Below, one piece after another: positions 6,791 through 15,268 of a stretch of 26,063 nucleotides of DNA; the stretch's first letter is position 1; every line of letters begins with the position of its first letter. The DNA lies in the IMG/VR virus record IMGVR_UViG_3300025168_000577, positions 1 to 26,063 of that record; one strand, written 5' to 3'. A program made the position numbers and the translations under genes. Below the pieces are notes generated by a model, which did not search any database, was not told the DNA's origin, and saw nothing but the letters and a program-made list of their open reading frames with translations. Source of the DNA: a virus.

Positions 6791-6834
6791 AAGAACTCAC
6801 TTAATAGCATAACCAAAAGTGAACACGCACGTTT

Positions 6835-6907
6835 CCCGTAAACCCGTACGATTCCCGTAAAATACCCGTAACCCCAGTAAAACCAAGCAACCCCGCAAAC
6901 CCCGTAA
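6835..6907 (+). repeat. Cluster of CCCGTA words in a noncoding leader
   Basis: In the 139-nt gap after the large terminase gene, CCCGTA occurs exactly at 6835, 6843, 6854, 6865 and 6901, with near-copies at 6873 (CCAGTA) and 6892 (CCCGCA). The first four starts are 8, 11 and 11 nt apart, about one helical turn. All three rightward frames are broken by stops, so the gap is not coding. It could be a protein-binding array (packaging, replication or regulation) or an unstructured A/C-rich translation leader for the tail genes. Confidence 0.5.
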
Positions 6908-6929
6908 ATACCACCTTAAAAACCGCAAA

Positions 6930-7493
6930 ATGAAAATAACCGTTCCCGATTCCCTTGCTGACATAACCGTTAAGCAATACAAACTATTAGCTGATTTAAA
7001 CCTGGATGAGAAATCTACCGAGTGGATAGTGGAGGCGATTTGTATAATGTGCAACCTATCCAAAGAAGAAACCAACCAACTGACGATTCCTGAAATGGAA
7101 AAGATAAGCAGTATCATAAGCCGCATAAATGACGCTGACGGGCAAGACGAAAAGTTAGTATCGAAATTAGATTACAAAGGGAAGCGGTATGGATTCCATC
7201 CGAACCTATCTAAGCTCACGGTAGGCGAGTTTGCAGATTTAGAAACGTATTGCTCACAAGGTTTGTTCGATAACTTAGGTTATATTATCAGCATTCTTTA
7301 CCGACCTATCAAAACTGAATCGGGGGATTTCTACACGATAGAAGACTACAAAGGTGACGGTGATCCCACGTATTGGGATAACTTGAAGATGGACATAGTA
7401 ATGGGTGCTATCAATTTTTTTTTGTCTATAGGCGTGATATTAACAAAAGATTTAGCCAACTCTTTAGTGGAGGGGGAGGGGAAAATCTCATAG
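6930..7493 (+). CDS. Tail assembly chaperone-like protein (short form)
   Basis: A 187-aa protein that opens the tail gene cluster. The N-terminus (KITVPDSLADITVKQYKLLA) and the middle (FHPNLSKLTVGEFADLETY) resemble Bacteroidota phage proteins found before tail genes. In siphoviruses this place is held by the gpG-type chaperone, whose longer form arises by -1 frameshift. Here AAT followed by a run of nine T occurs at codons 162-165, and the -1 frame stays open to the next gene. The zero-frame end after the slip is 23 residues (beginning LSIGVILTKDLANS). The chaperone role is inferred from position and frameshift architecture, not from sequence identity to gpG. Confidence 0.6.
   Translation: MKITVPDSLADITVKQYKLLADLNLDEKSTEWIVEAICIMCNLSKEETNQLTIPEMEKISSIISRINDADGQDEKLVSKLDYKGKRYGFHPNLSKLTVGEFADLETYCSQGLFDNLGYIISILYRPIKTESGDFYTIEDYKGDGDPTYWDNLKMDIVMGAINFFLSIGVILTKDLANSLVEGEGKIS
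7415..7423 (+). other. Candidate -1 slippery site (T9)
   Basis: Nine T in a row follow AA. Read in the zero frame as AAT TTT TTT TTG, this contains T-TTT-TTT, which fits the X-XXY-YYZ form for tandem -1 slippage. It could also cause polymerase slippage or be a sequencing length error. A purine-rich stretch follows about 45 nt downstream; no clear pseudoknot was seen. Confidence 0.5.
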
Positions 7494-7660
7494 CTGAGAA
7501 GTGGGGATGGTATGCCACGATTCATTTTCTTGCAGGGGGAAATCCTTTGCATATAGAGGCGGCGACTGAAATTGAAATAGAATTGGCTTTTACGTTTTTA
7601 TCTTATGAACAAGACAATAGCCGAAAGGATAAAGCACCTGACGTAAACCAGTACCGATGA
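7421..7660 (+). CDS. Minus-1 frame extension of the tail chaperone (long form)
   Basis: An open -1 frame from the T9 run to the TGA at 7658-7660, 79 codons. It reads FVYRRDINKRFSQLFSGGGG, then AEKWGWYATIHFLAGGNP and ELAFTFLSYEQDNSRKD, sensible protein with a Trp-rich motif and a glycine linker. It has no ATG or GTG near its beginning; the first plausible start (a TTG near 7547) would discard the Trp motif. Its TGA overlaps the next gene's ATG (ATGA at 7657-7660), the normal junction style of this genome. A -1 slip on T-TTT-TTT would give a fusion of about 243 aa, as in gpG-T of lambda-type tails, where the long form recruits tail subunits to the tape measure. Confidence 0.55.
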   Translation, partial: FVYRRDINKRFSQLFSGGGGENLIAEKWGWYATIHFLAGGNPLHIEAATEIEIELAFTFLSYEQDNSRKDKAPDVNQYR

Positions 7661-8118
7661 AATCATACAAGCAGATAGTAGAACTTTTAGAAGACATAGA
7701 AGAAAAGCACTTAATTCTTCAATCGTTTCATGCAGGACCTTTAGACCAGGTCGACATCGCGAAACTTGGACAACCTGATTATCCGCTTTTGTATTGTGAG
7801 ATAATGGGGGTAACGATAGATAATGGGGTGCTAACATATGACCTTGAATTGTTGGTAGCGGATATGATTCTGCCCGACCTAAAGAATAGAACGCAAGTGT
7901 ATTCCGATACCTTGCAACTGCTTCACGATGTACTCGATATGTTTATTCAGTCATTAGCGAATAGCAACACAACGGTAGATAACGACTACAAGTTTGAACT
8001 ACCTGCAACGTGTACACCTTTCACGGCACGATTCGATAACGAGTTAACGGGGTGGAGTGGTTCATTTTCTATTGAGGTATCTAACTCAAACGATTTATGT
8101 ATAGCACCTTATGTCTAA
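7657..8118 (+). CDS. Putative tail completion/terminator protein
   Basis: A 153-aa protein. Its pattern (PDYPLLYCEIMGVTIDNGVL, then TYDLELLVADMI and a helix around SDTLQLLHDVLDMFIQSL, then GWSGSFSIEVSNSNDLCIAP) is like a family recurring in Bacteroidota phages between terminase and tail genes. The alternation of strands with one long helix is reminiscent of tail terminators that cap the tail tube; that is inference from pattern and position. ATG overlaps the stop of the chaperone extension, and the end overlaps the next gene by 8 nt. No catalytic motif is present. Confidence 0.5.
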   Translation: MKSYKQIVELLEDIEEKHLILQSFHAGPLDQVDIAKLGQPDYPLLYCEIMGVTIDNGVLTYDLELLVADMILPDLKNRTQVYSDTLQLLHDVLDMFIQSLANSNTTVDNDYKFELPATCTPFTARFDNELTGWSGSFSIEVSNSNDLCIAPYV

Positions 8119-8707
8119 ACCTACGATAGTAATTGGAAAGAAGACGTACCCTATGACCGAAACGATTAAGACGTTGGAGAAGATAGGGAAGATATGGCGC
8201 AAGAACGCACGTATCTCTTTACGTATGCAAGGCAAAGTAAACACGGGTGCGCTGTATAATTCTATGCCTGTAACCGTAGGTGAAAATCAACATGCATATT
8301 ATGTAAACATAACCCCCCAAGTTGATTACTGGGAGTTTGTAGATAAGGGAGTACAAGGGGCAAGTAGAAACATCTTCGCACGGCAGTCTGAATCGCCTTT
8401 TAAATTCGGTGCAAATAAAACACGAGGCTTACGAGGTGGGATTGATAAGTGGGTTATCCAAAAGGGCATACAAGGAACACGCGATGCACAAGGTAGATTT
8501 ACCCCTCGTAAGTCCTTAGTGTACCTTATTTCGAACGCAATATGGCATAGAGGGTTAAAGCCTACCTTCTTTATTTCGGACACCTTAAAACGGCTAAAAC
8601 CGAAAGCGATGAAATGGTTGGGATTAGCGTTAGGCGAAGACATAGCTAATGCGATTAAAAAAAGTTTAGCCATTAAAAAGAAAGCTCAATCTTTCGTTAA
8701 AGGTTAG
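8111..8707 (+). CDS. HK97 gp10-like head-tail/tail component
   Basis: A 198-aa basic protein. The N-terminal third (IKTLEKIGKIWRKNARISLR, then GALYNSMPVTVGE) and the WEFVDKGVQG segment resemble gp10-like neck or tail proteins of siphoviruses; the middle is rich in Arg and Gly (NKTRGLRGGIDKWVIQKGIQ). The C-terminus is odd: the last 28 codons are followed out of frame by a second, diverged copy of the same end. The stop TAG at 8705 lies at the very start of that second copy, so the gene has probably lost an original tail ending at 8778. Position between tail completion and distal tail genes supports a structural role. Confidence 0.55.
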   Translation: MSKPTIVIGKKTYPMTETIKTLEKIGKIWRKNARISLRMQGKVNTGALYNSMPVTVGENQHAYYVNITPQVDYWEFVDKGVQGASRNIFARQSESPFKFGANKTRGLRGGIDKWVIQKGIQGTRDAQGRFTPRKSLVYLISNAIWHRGLKPTFFISDTLKRLKPKAMKWLGLALGEDIANAIKKSLAIKKKAQSFVKG

Positions 8708-8778
8708 CGTTAGGGCAAGACATAGCCAACACAATTAAAGAAAGTTTAACACTCAATAAAAATATAGAAGCGAAATGA
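8624..8778 (+). repeat. Tandem imperfect duplication of a gene's 3' end, second copy out of frame
   Basis: Bases 8624-8670 and 8704-8750 match at 39 of 47 positions, offset 80 nt. The first copy encodes LALGEDIANAIKKSLAIKK in frame. The second, in the -1 frame, encodes LALGQDIANTIKESLTLNK followed by NIEAK and a TGA at 8776-8778. That TGA overlaps the next gene's ATG (ATGA), as at most junctions here. The 80-nt offset is one short of a codon multiple, suggesting a one-base loss after an in-frame duplication, or a base-call error. Confidence 0.7.
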
Positions 8779-10277
8779 GTATGACAATAGAATATGAACC
8801 AAGCACTGCATATGTACATGGGGCATTTGAACCGATAACTTTTGTAGTCACCTCAACGGAACAAGCAGGAGGAACGTTTTACAACTTTAAATACATAGCG
8901 GATATTTATATTGCCAGTACCGATTCACCTTACGCTTATGCTTTACAAGCTCGTATTAAGATTGACCCAAACAATGTAGGTGCAGGGATATTTCGAGTTG
9001 ATAAAATCATAGCAGATTACGTTGCTATAACTACGGGTGATTCTTCTACTTCTGCAGCAGGGTTTGTGAACGATACCATCCACACTTTAGGTTCTAACTC
9101 AACAACTAAAATTTGGGTAAATAATGACGGTACAAATTACCGAAAGATTAAAGTAAACTTCGGACAAGAATATTCTACTACTGCCACTACCGCACCAACT
9201 GAATATCTTGATATGCCTGGAGTTATCGACAACTATGTTAGTTGTGTAATGAGTGCAGGGATGCAAATGCTACCTACTTGGGATGAAGGTGGTAACTATG
9301 TTTCCGCAGGAAATAATTACCTTTTAGACTTTTGCCCTAACGATTCTACTAAAAAGGTTTTAAGCGATAGACAAACCACTACCGAATATACCTCAACCTT
9401 AGCTTCTAACGTAAGTGTGATAAACCAAGATGTAACGAATTTTGAGTGGCGCACTTTAGGGGTTCTTATGGACGATACTTCCCCAGTCGCTTCGGATGCA
9501 GTTAGTTTTTATGTAGCGTTATTTGATTCAAGCGATTCACAACTCGATGCAAATTGGTTTACCGCAGGAACAGACGGGGGAACTACCCCTGCCAATTCTG
9601 ACCAAGACTTTGAAAGGTTGCAATACGTAGGTATAGGAACAAGAAACTTAACTGCTCAAACAATAGATGCAGGATTTGCTACACACTTTAACGCAGGAAC
9701 CGTAGCGTACTACGAAGTGTTTTTTATGGACGATAGTGCCACCGTTCCTGCAAATGGAACGACTGGTAACATGGCTTCGCTATGCTATCGCTTTACGGTA
9801 AAATCTGCTTCATGTATTTATAGAAACCTAAACGGAACGAACAAATACAACTACGTAACTTTAGCATGGCAAAACTCTTTGGGGGCGTGGGATTACCAAG
9901 CGTTCGCTTTAAAGCATCAAAGAACCACAAGCAATATAGAACGCAAGACCTTTGACCAAGTGGCAGGGAATTGGGATACGGCTAATACAAGCGTACAATT
10001 TGCTTATCGTGGTGATGAGGGTGGGGTGACCACTACTCAGATACAAGCACGTCAAACGATGGTAGCTAATACCGATTTGTATAACGAAGACGAAGTTGCT
10101 TTTTTAGAGAACCTTTGGCTATCTCCAAAAGTGCAACTACTGAACTATGACGGCTCTGCTATTCCGATACTTTTAACGGATAAAAATTGGATACGTAAAA
10201 ACAACTTAAACGAAGGGGGTGCTTTTACCTACCAAGTAAAGTTTGAATATGGTAAACAAAGACCTACGGTACGATGA
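8775..10277 (+). CDS. Putative distal tail / baseplate protein
   Basis: A 500-aa protein rich in Thr, Ser, Asn and Gly with few charges, typical of phage tail-tip or fibre proteins. The N-terminus (TIEYEPSTAYVHGAFEPITF) and the late segment NKYNYVTLAWQNSLGAWDYQ, followed by AFALKHQRTTSNIERKTF, resemble a recurring Bacteroidota phage structural family. Near the end, DEVAFLENLWLSPKVQLLNY leads into a strand-rich C-terminus. No enzyme motif is visible. Its ATG overlaps the TGA of the orphaned tail of the previous gene, and its end overlaps the 1046-aa hub gene by 4 nt. Position between neck and hub genes suggests it links the tail tube to the tip. Confidence 0.6.
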   Translation: MSMTIEYEPSTAYVHGAFEPITFVVTSTEQAGGTFYNFKYIADIYIASTDSPYAYALQARIKIDPNNVGAGIFRVDKIIADYVAITTGDSSTSAAGFVNDTIHTLGSNSTTKIWVNNDGTNYRKIKVNFGQEYSTTATTAPTEYLDMPGVIDNYVSCVMSAGMQMLPTWDEGGNYVSAGNNYLLDFCPNDSTKKVLSDRQTTTEYTSTLASNVSVINQDVTNFEWRTLGVLMDDTSPVASDAVSFYVALFDSSDSQLDANWFTAGTDGGTTPANSDQDFERLQYVGIGTRNLTAQTIDAGFATHFNAGTVAYYEVFFMDDSATVPANGTTGNMASLCYRFTVKSASCIYRNLNGTNKYNYVTLAWQNSLGAWDYQAFALKHQRTTSNIERKTFDQVAGNWDTANTSVQFAYRGDEGGVTTTQIQARQTMVANTDLYNEDEVAFLENLWLSPKVQLLNYDGSAIPILLTDKNWIRKNNLNEGGAFTYQVKFEYGKQRPTVR

Positions 10278-13200
10278 TTGAACTATTTGCCTACGACCAA
10301 AGATATGAAAAGCAACAACTTTTAGATATTGAAGAAGCAGGTGCTATCTCTTTAAATTATGAGATAGGAACGGCAGGGGATTTAGTTGGCAGAAACAGCC
10401 CATATTCTCAAACCTTTAACCTCCCTTTTACTTCTACTAACAATAAGTTCTTTCGTCAGTTCTATAATATCAATGTTGAAACCGATATTAATTTAGGAGT
10501 AAGTGCATCTTCAGCTTTTGACGCTGACCTAAAAACTTTATGCGGTATTCACGTTGATGGCATACCAGTTATTTCGGGGATGTTTCAACTCATTAGCTGT
10601 TCGTTAGAGCAAAGGGTTTATAAGATAGCGGTGTACGGAAACGAAGCAAACCTTTTCCAAGCTATAAAAGAAAAGAAACTTATTGATGCTTTTAAATATG
10701 GGGATTCTTATGTTACCACTTATAACGTAAATATAAACGAGGCAAACATAATAGATTCATGGACTTTAACAAATGACGTAACACAAGGGGGAATTGGAAA
10801 CGGTATTATAATCTTCCCACTTATCGACTATGGGTTTGTTGGTGATTACAATTTTTTGTGGTTAGAAAATAACGGCTTTTTAAATCAAGGGTTAGCCGAA
10901 CCATATTTTTTACAAGCTCAGGACTTTAAACCTGCTATTCAATTACGAGCATTATTTGAGAAGGTAATAAACGAAGCAGGGTTTACCGTTGCATCAAATT
11001 CCTTTATTACAAGCGATGCTTTTTCTAAGGCATATATGACTTTAGGAACGGATAGGGAAAGTATGGCAACGACTACCCTACACCAAAGCCAAGTAGGTAA
11101 TACCGCATCTACAAACATACTTACATGGGGTGCTTTAGGTTCACCGATTAACTCCTGGCAACCAATTCTATTCCCCACCCAGTCGGGTGCAGGGGCGTCA
11201 AATAACCCCCCTTTATTTTATGATTCAAATGACGATTGGAATGTAGCAGGTGAATATATTTTTCCTTATACGGGTGCTTATAACGGAGTTATAAACGCAA
11301 CTTTTGATACTGGTCCTGCTTCTTTGACTAATGGGGCAACGGTGCAAATGATGGTAGAGGGATCTTTTGGAACTAATACTTTATCCCCTACTATTGATTT
11401 GGTAGGTAATGATGGAGGTGCTGCGATTGTTTCAAGTCACACCTTAATCTTTGACGTGCAAGGGATAGAAGGGGAAACACTAACCGTTAAAATGTTAGCA
11501 TATACTTCAGTAGGGTTTAGTGTTGACCTTTTAGCCGCAGGAACATTTTGTACGATTGTTTCTACGTCAATCGCAGGGGTTTGTGATACACCTGCTAACC
11601 TACCCGATGTTTCTCAAACCGATTTTATAACGGATATTCTACAAAGGTTTAATTTAGTTGTGGTAGCTGAAGAAAGCAATAGTCGGAATCTAACAATTAT
11701 GCCCTATCAGGATTACATAGATTCAGGCACAAGGAAAGATTGGACGCAGAAGTTAGACTTATCACAAGAACGTACTATCTCACCTACCACTAAATTCAAA
11801 AAACAATTTATAAAGTTTTCTGACTTAGAAGACGAAGACAATAGAAACGTTGCTAACCAAAACACCTACGGGGAAGTATTTGGAAACTATACTCAAAAGA
11901 TAAACGGGGATTTTTTAACGGGTAATTTAGAGAACAAATCTATCTTCTCACCCTTCCATGTTAATCCCGTTCCAAGACAAGATAATAGTTCAACTTCCGA
12001 TGCCCCTAATTTAGTAATCCATCAGGGTTATGCCTTTGGCACTACTGGTCCTTTAGCAAGTTGTAAACCAAAACTCTTTTATCATAACGGGTTAGAATAT
12101 CTACAATCAGACGATAGAATCTATGTGGGGTTAACTCAGTCGAATAATTACCCCCTTTGTTTACCTTACTATAACGCAGGAGGACAAATGGCAGAAGATT
12201 CTCCGATGTTATATTGGCAGTTTCAAACCCCGAACTCGTGGGGTGGTGTTGTCTATGGAACTACTCCAAGCTCTGAGGGGTATTTTAAGCGGTACTGGCA
12301 GCAGTTTCTTATGTCCTTTTATGATTCTAACGCACGAGTGCTTAACTGCTCTTTATACCTTACCGCAGCCGATATTCATAACTTTCAATTTAACGATGAA
12401 ATAGTAATAGAAGATACTGCATATCGTGTTTTAAACATAGATAACTACCAACCTAACGCAAACATCCCAACTAAAGTTCAACTATTAAAGAAGATATTTA
12501 ATGTTGGTGCTTTACAAATTACCGATGTAGGGGCTGACTGCGAAGCATCCCCCGTTGCTTTATTTGAAAGCGGAATAGTACAATTTCAAAATGATGTTAC
12601 GGGGGCAACCGTAACGAGTGAAATATGCTGCACCGAATACAATTACTTTTGGGATGGAACGGAGTGCTATTGGAACTACGGAGGCGGTGGTGGAGGAAGC
12701 GGTGACCCTACTACTGGACTTGGTGGTTGGAATCCACACGGTGTTCCTACGGACGATACAATAGGAGGTATAGATGATTTGAAAGGTGTAGGGGGATTTC
12801 ATACTCGTAAAAGAGGTGGAGTGGGTAATATCAACCCCGTACTTGGCGAACATTCTACACGAGGTCAAAACGTAGAAAGTATAGCCAACTCGGTAAATAA
12901 AACTTTCGTTTATTATGCCACAAGTAAATCAACTACTTCAACCATCGCAACCCCAAATGGAATAGAAGGGGAAAAGTCAGGGCTGCAAATTCCGTTGGAT
13001 ACTATGGCACGTTTTATCGTTAGGGCTTTAAGCGTTCAAACTCATGTACTCACGGGTGGTTCAGGATCGTTTGGTTCTTCTGCTTTCCAGGTGTGGACTT
13101 TTTTAGTTAAGAATGTAGGGGGAACGATTACCGTTGTGGGGGGGTCTGAACAAACCGACTTCCAAGAAGCTGATGCAGATGCAGGAACACGAACGTTAGA

Positions 13201-13414
13201 TATTGTCGGGGCAGCAGGTAAAGGGGGTTTTGCAGGGAATAGAGGTGTAAACATCGAGTGTACTGGTCCTGCTAATTCGCTTGTAGCATGGCACTTAGAC
13301 TGCGAGGTAACGTATATGGATTTCGCGTTTACTAAGAGCTTAGACAATTTGATTTTAACCGAAGACTATAATTATTTAATTACCGAAAACGGGTACTATT
13401 TAGAACAAGAATGA
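10274..13414 (+). CDS. Tail hub/tip protein with C-terminal receptor-binding-like domain
   Basis: A 1046-aa protein, the largest here. The N-terminal part (LNYEIGTAGDLVGRNSPYSQ, then TFNLPFTSTNNKFFRQFYN and DGIPVISGMFQLISC) is typical of Bacteroidota phage tail-hub proteins. Two cysteine pairs occur around residues 755-795 (GADCEAS and EICCTEYN). A glycine hinge (YGGGGGGSGDPT, about 801-812) leads to a basic Gly-rich linker and a beta-rich C-terminal domain (about 870-1015). The last residues repeat a phrase: LILTEDYNYLITENGYYLEQ. I infer a conserved hub attached to a variable adhesion domain. There is no tail lysin motif. Junctions are ATGA on both sides. Confidence 0.65.
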   Translation: MIELFAYDQRYEKQQLLDIEEAGAISLNYEIGTAGDLVGRNSPYSQTFNLPFTSTNNKFFRQFYNINVETDINLGVSASSAFDADLKTLCGIHVDGIPVISGMFQLISCSLEQRVYKIAVYGNEANLFQAIKEKKLIDAFKYGDSYVTTYNVNINEANIIDSWTLTNDVTQGGIGNGIIIFPLIDYGFVGDYNFLWLENNGFLNQGLAEPYFLQAQDFKPAIQLRALFEKVINEAGFTVASNSFITSDAFSKAYMTLGTDRESMATTTLHQSQVGNTASTNILTWGALGSPINSWQPILFPTQSGAGASNNPPLFYDSNDDWNVAGEYIFPYTGAYNGVINATFDTGPASLTNGATVQMMVEGSFGTNTLSPTIDLVGNDGGAAIVSSHTLIFDVQGIEGETLTVKMLAYTSVGFSVDLLAAGTFCTIVSTSIAGVCDTPANLPDVSQTDFITDILQRFNLVVVAEESNSRNLTIMPYQDYIDSGTRKDWTQKLDLSQERTISPTTKFKKQFIKFSDLEDEDNRNVANQNTYGEVFGNYTQKINGDFLTGNLENKSIFSPFHVNPVPRQDNSSTSDAPNLVIHQGYAFGTTGPLASCKPKLFYHNGLEYLQSDDRIYVGLTQSNNYPLCLPYYNAGGQMAEDSPMLYWQFQTPNSWGGVVYGTTPSSEGYFKRYWQQFLMSFYDSNARVLNCSLYLTAADIHNFQFNDEIVIEDTAYRVLNIDNYQPNANIPTKVQLLKKIFNVGALQITDVGADCEASPVALFESGIVQFQNDVTGATVTSEICCTEYNYFWDGTECYWNYGGGGGGSGDPTTGLGGWNPHGVPTDDTIGGIDDLKGVGGFHTRKRGGVGNINPVLGEHSTRGQNVESIANSVNKTFVYYATSKSTTSTIATPNGIEGEKSGLQIPLDTMARFIVRALSVQTHVLTGGSGSFGSSAFQVWTFLVKNVGGTITVVGGSEQTDFQEADADAGTRTLDIVGAAGKGGFAGNRGVNIECTGPANSLVAWHLDCEVTYMDFAFTKSLDNLILTEDYNYLITENGYYLEQE

Positions 13415-13590
13415 AACAATACATAGACAACGTAGGGAAGTCGATGCCCTACACTTTAAAACTCGCACAAGAAAAGGAAGTAATAGTAGATAACTATTCT
13501 TTAATCCTTTACGGGTATTATCAGTACACGGGATTACGTGGTTTTTTTAAGAAGGTTAGACAAGGAATAAAAGCAAGAAACAATGGCTGA
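13411..13590 (+). CDS. Small basic hypothetical protein before the tape measure
   Basis: A 59-aa frame, MKQYIDNVGKSMPYTLKLAQ at the start, with LILYGYYQYTGLRGFFKKVR near the end. The ATG overlaps the hub gene's stop (ATGA) and the end overlaps the tape measure start by 8 nt, so it fills the gap exactly. It is basic with an aromatic centre. A tail accessory role is inferred from place only. Confidence 0.55.
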   Translation: MKQYIDNVGKSMPYTLKLAQEKEVIVDNYSLILYGYYQYTGLRGFFKKVRQGIKARNNG

Positions 13591-15235
13591 GAAAATAGAA
13601 GTAGGAATAACGATAAAAGGGGCAGATGCCGCCACTAAAGAAGTAAACAAAGTTGATTCCGCGACTAAAGGTTTAGGGGGCAATATAGATATGGCAACGG
13701 GTGCGCTTGATAAAATGACTGGGGGGGCGGTTTCTGCCTTTAAGGGAATTATCAGTGGAGTAAAGAAAGCCGTTATAGGAATGAAAACACTAAAAACCGC
13801 AATAATTTCTACGGGAATTGGGGCATTAGTTGTTGCAGTAGTTTCATTGGTAGCTTATTTCACTTCTTCACGGAAGGGTGCTAATCAATTAAAGGTAGCG
13901 ATGGCTGCTATGGGTGCAGTAGTGGAACGTGTAACGGGATATTTTGCTGCGGCAGGGGGGTATTTAAAGAATCTCTTTACCGTTGGCCATAAGGCGGCAG
14001 CAGTTGCTTTCAATGAAGAAATAAAAAAGTTGCCTGGTTCTATGCAGGACGTAATAGATAAGGCAATAGAGTTAGAGAAAAGGTCACAAGCATTACGGAA
14101 TACCCAACGGGATATGACGGTAGCTTTTGCCGAAGGGAGGGCGCAAATCAAAGAATACAATATGGTTGCGGAAGATGTTACAAGGTCTTTGAAAGATAGA
14201 CTGGAAGCGGCACAAAAAGCGATAGATATTGAAAGGGAGTTAATGGCAGAGCGTCAAAGAAACGCGCAAGAAGAATACGACATAGCTTTAGAAAGGGCAG
14301 CGCAAAGCGATACAAGCGAAGAAGACTTAGACAATCTTGCGGCATTAGAAGTAACCCTAATAAATATCAGGACAGAATCGGCTGAAATGCAAACGACTTT
14401 AAATAACAAGTTAAACATCATACGCCAACAATCGGCTGCCGCAGCCCAAGCGGAAGCTGATGCAGTTATTGAAGCAGAAAAAGAGAAACAAGATGCTTTA
14501 AAAGCAACCGCAGAAATTGAAGCAAAAATACGTGCTGAAAAAGAAGGACATCAATTTAACGCGGAACAATCTTTAAGGGATTATTTAAAGACTGAAGAAG
14601 AATTAGAAATAGAAGCATTTGATAAAAAAGCGGCAGCCTTACTTATGGCAAATCTTACCGCAGGGGAAGACGCAAATAAATTGTATGAAAAATTAGATAA
14701 AGAACGACAAGCCATAACGGATAAATATAACGCAGAAGAAGTAGCCACCGCAGAAGCTACTGCACAAGCGGTACGGGCTGCAAGATTGGGGATAGTAGCG
14801 GCAGGGTTTCAGGCTTTGCAGTCTATGGCAAAAACCGAAGAAGGACAAAAGAAGTTAGCCATATCACAAATCTTAGTTAATCAAGGTATCGCGATGGCAG
14901 AGGCTTATCGAGGTGCTATGCAATCCGCTACGGGAACTGGACCATTAGCGGCGTTTACTGCACCAGGTTTTACTGCAACTATGATAGGTATGGTATTAAG
15001 TTCTTTCGCTTCAATTAAGGGCGTAATGAATCAAGCAGGGGCATCTTCGGGTTCGATTGGTACATCATCGGCAGGAGGTAGTAGTGCAGGGATGCAATTA
15101 GGATTAACACCCAACATAGAAGGGGTAACCCAAATTCAAGAACCCGTTGCGCCCGTTAAAGCCTTTGTAGTACAAAGTGAATTAGCTGACGAAAGTGCTT
15201 TAGTTGCTCAGTTAAAGGCTATGGCATCTTTATAA
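13583..15235 (+). CDS. Tail tape measure protein
   Basis: A 550-aa protein rich in Ala, Glu, Lys and Gln. The N-terminus (EVGITIKGADAATKEVNKVD) is the common tape-measure opening. A hydrophobic stretch at about 70-92 (AIISTGIGALVVAVVSLVAY) could insert in the host membrane during DNA entry. A long coiled coil spans about 195-400. The last 80 residues are Gly/Ser/Met-rich. No lysozyme or peptidase domain is seen. By the rule of about 1.5 angstrom per residue, the tail would be roughly 80 nm. Unusually, it stands upstream of the head genes instead of after them. A weak motif before the next gene suggests a new transcript starts after it. Confidence 0.85.
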   Translation: MAEKIEVGITIKGADAATKEVNKVDSATKGLGGNIDMATGALDKMTGGAVSAFKGIISGVKKAVIGMKTLKTAIISTGIGALVVAVVSLVAYFTSSRKGANQLKVAMAAMGAVVERVTGYFAAAGGYLKNLFTVGHKAAAVAFNEEIKKLPGSMQDVIDKAIELEKRSQALRNTQRDMTVAFAEGRAQIKEYNMVAEDVTRSLKDRLEAAQKAIDIERELMAERQRNAQEEYDIALERAAQSDTSEEDLDNLAALEVTLINIRTESAEMQTTLNNKLNIIRQQSAAAAQAEADAVIEAEKEKQDALKATAEIEAKIRAEKEGHQFNAEQSLRDYLKTEEELEIEAFDKKAAALLMANLTAGEDANKLYEKLDKERQAITDKYNAEEVATAEATAQAVRAARLGIVAAGFQALQSMAKTEEGQKKLAISQILVNQGIAMAEAYRGAMQSATGTGPLAAFTAPGFTATMIGMVLSSFASIKGVMNQAGASSGSIGTSSAGGSSAGMQLGLTPNIEGVTQIQEPVAPVKAFVVQSELADESALVAQLKAMASL

Positions 15236-15253
15236 ATAAACGCAAATAGAATT

Positions 15254-15265
15254 TACATTTTTACC
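15254..15265 (+). promoter_or_regulatory. Candidate phage promoter/start motif, copy 2
   Basis: TACATTTTTACC ends 3 nt before the ATG at 15269, first gene of the head module. It matches the element before 3210 in 10 of 12 bases, and both are preceded by CGCAAATA. TACATTTT also fits 7 of 8 positions of the host -7 box. Confidence 0.35.
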
Positions 15266-15268
15266 ATT

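Noticed and set aside
12660-12720. GGT/GGA-rich repeat as a recombination or CRISPR-like element
   Set aside because: It is the in-frame glycine hinge of the tail hub protein; no spaced identical repeats were found anywhere in the window.
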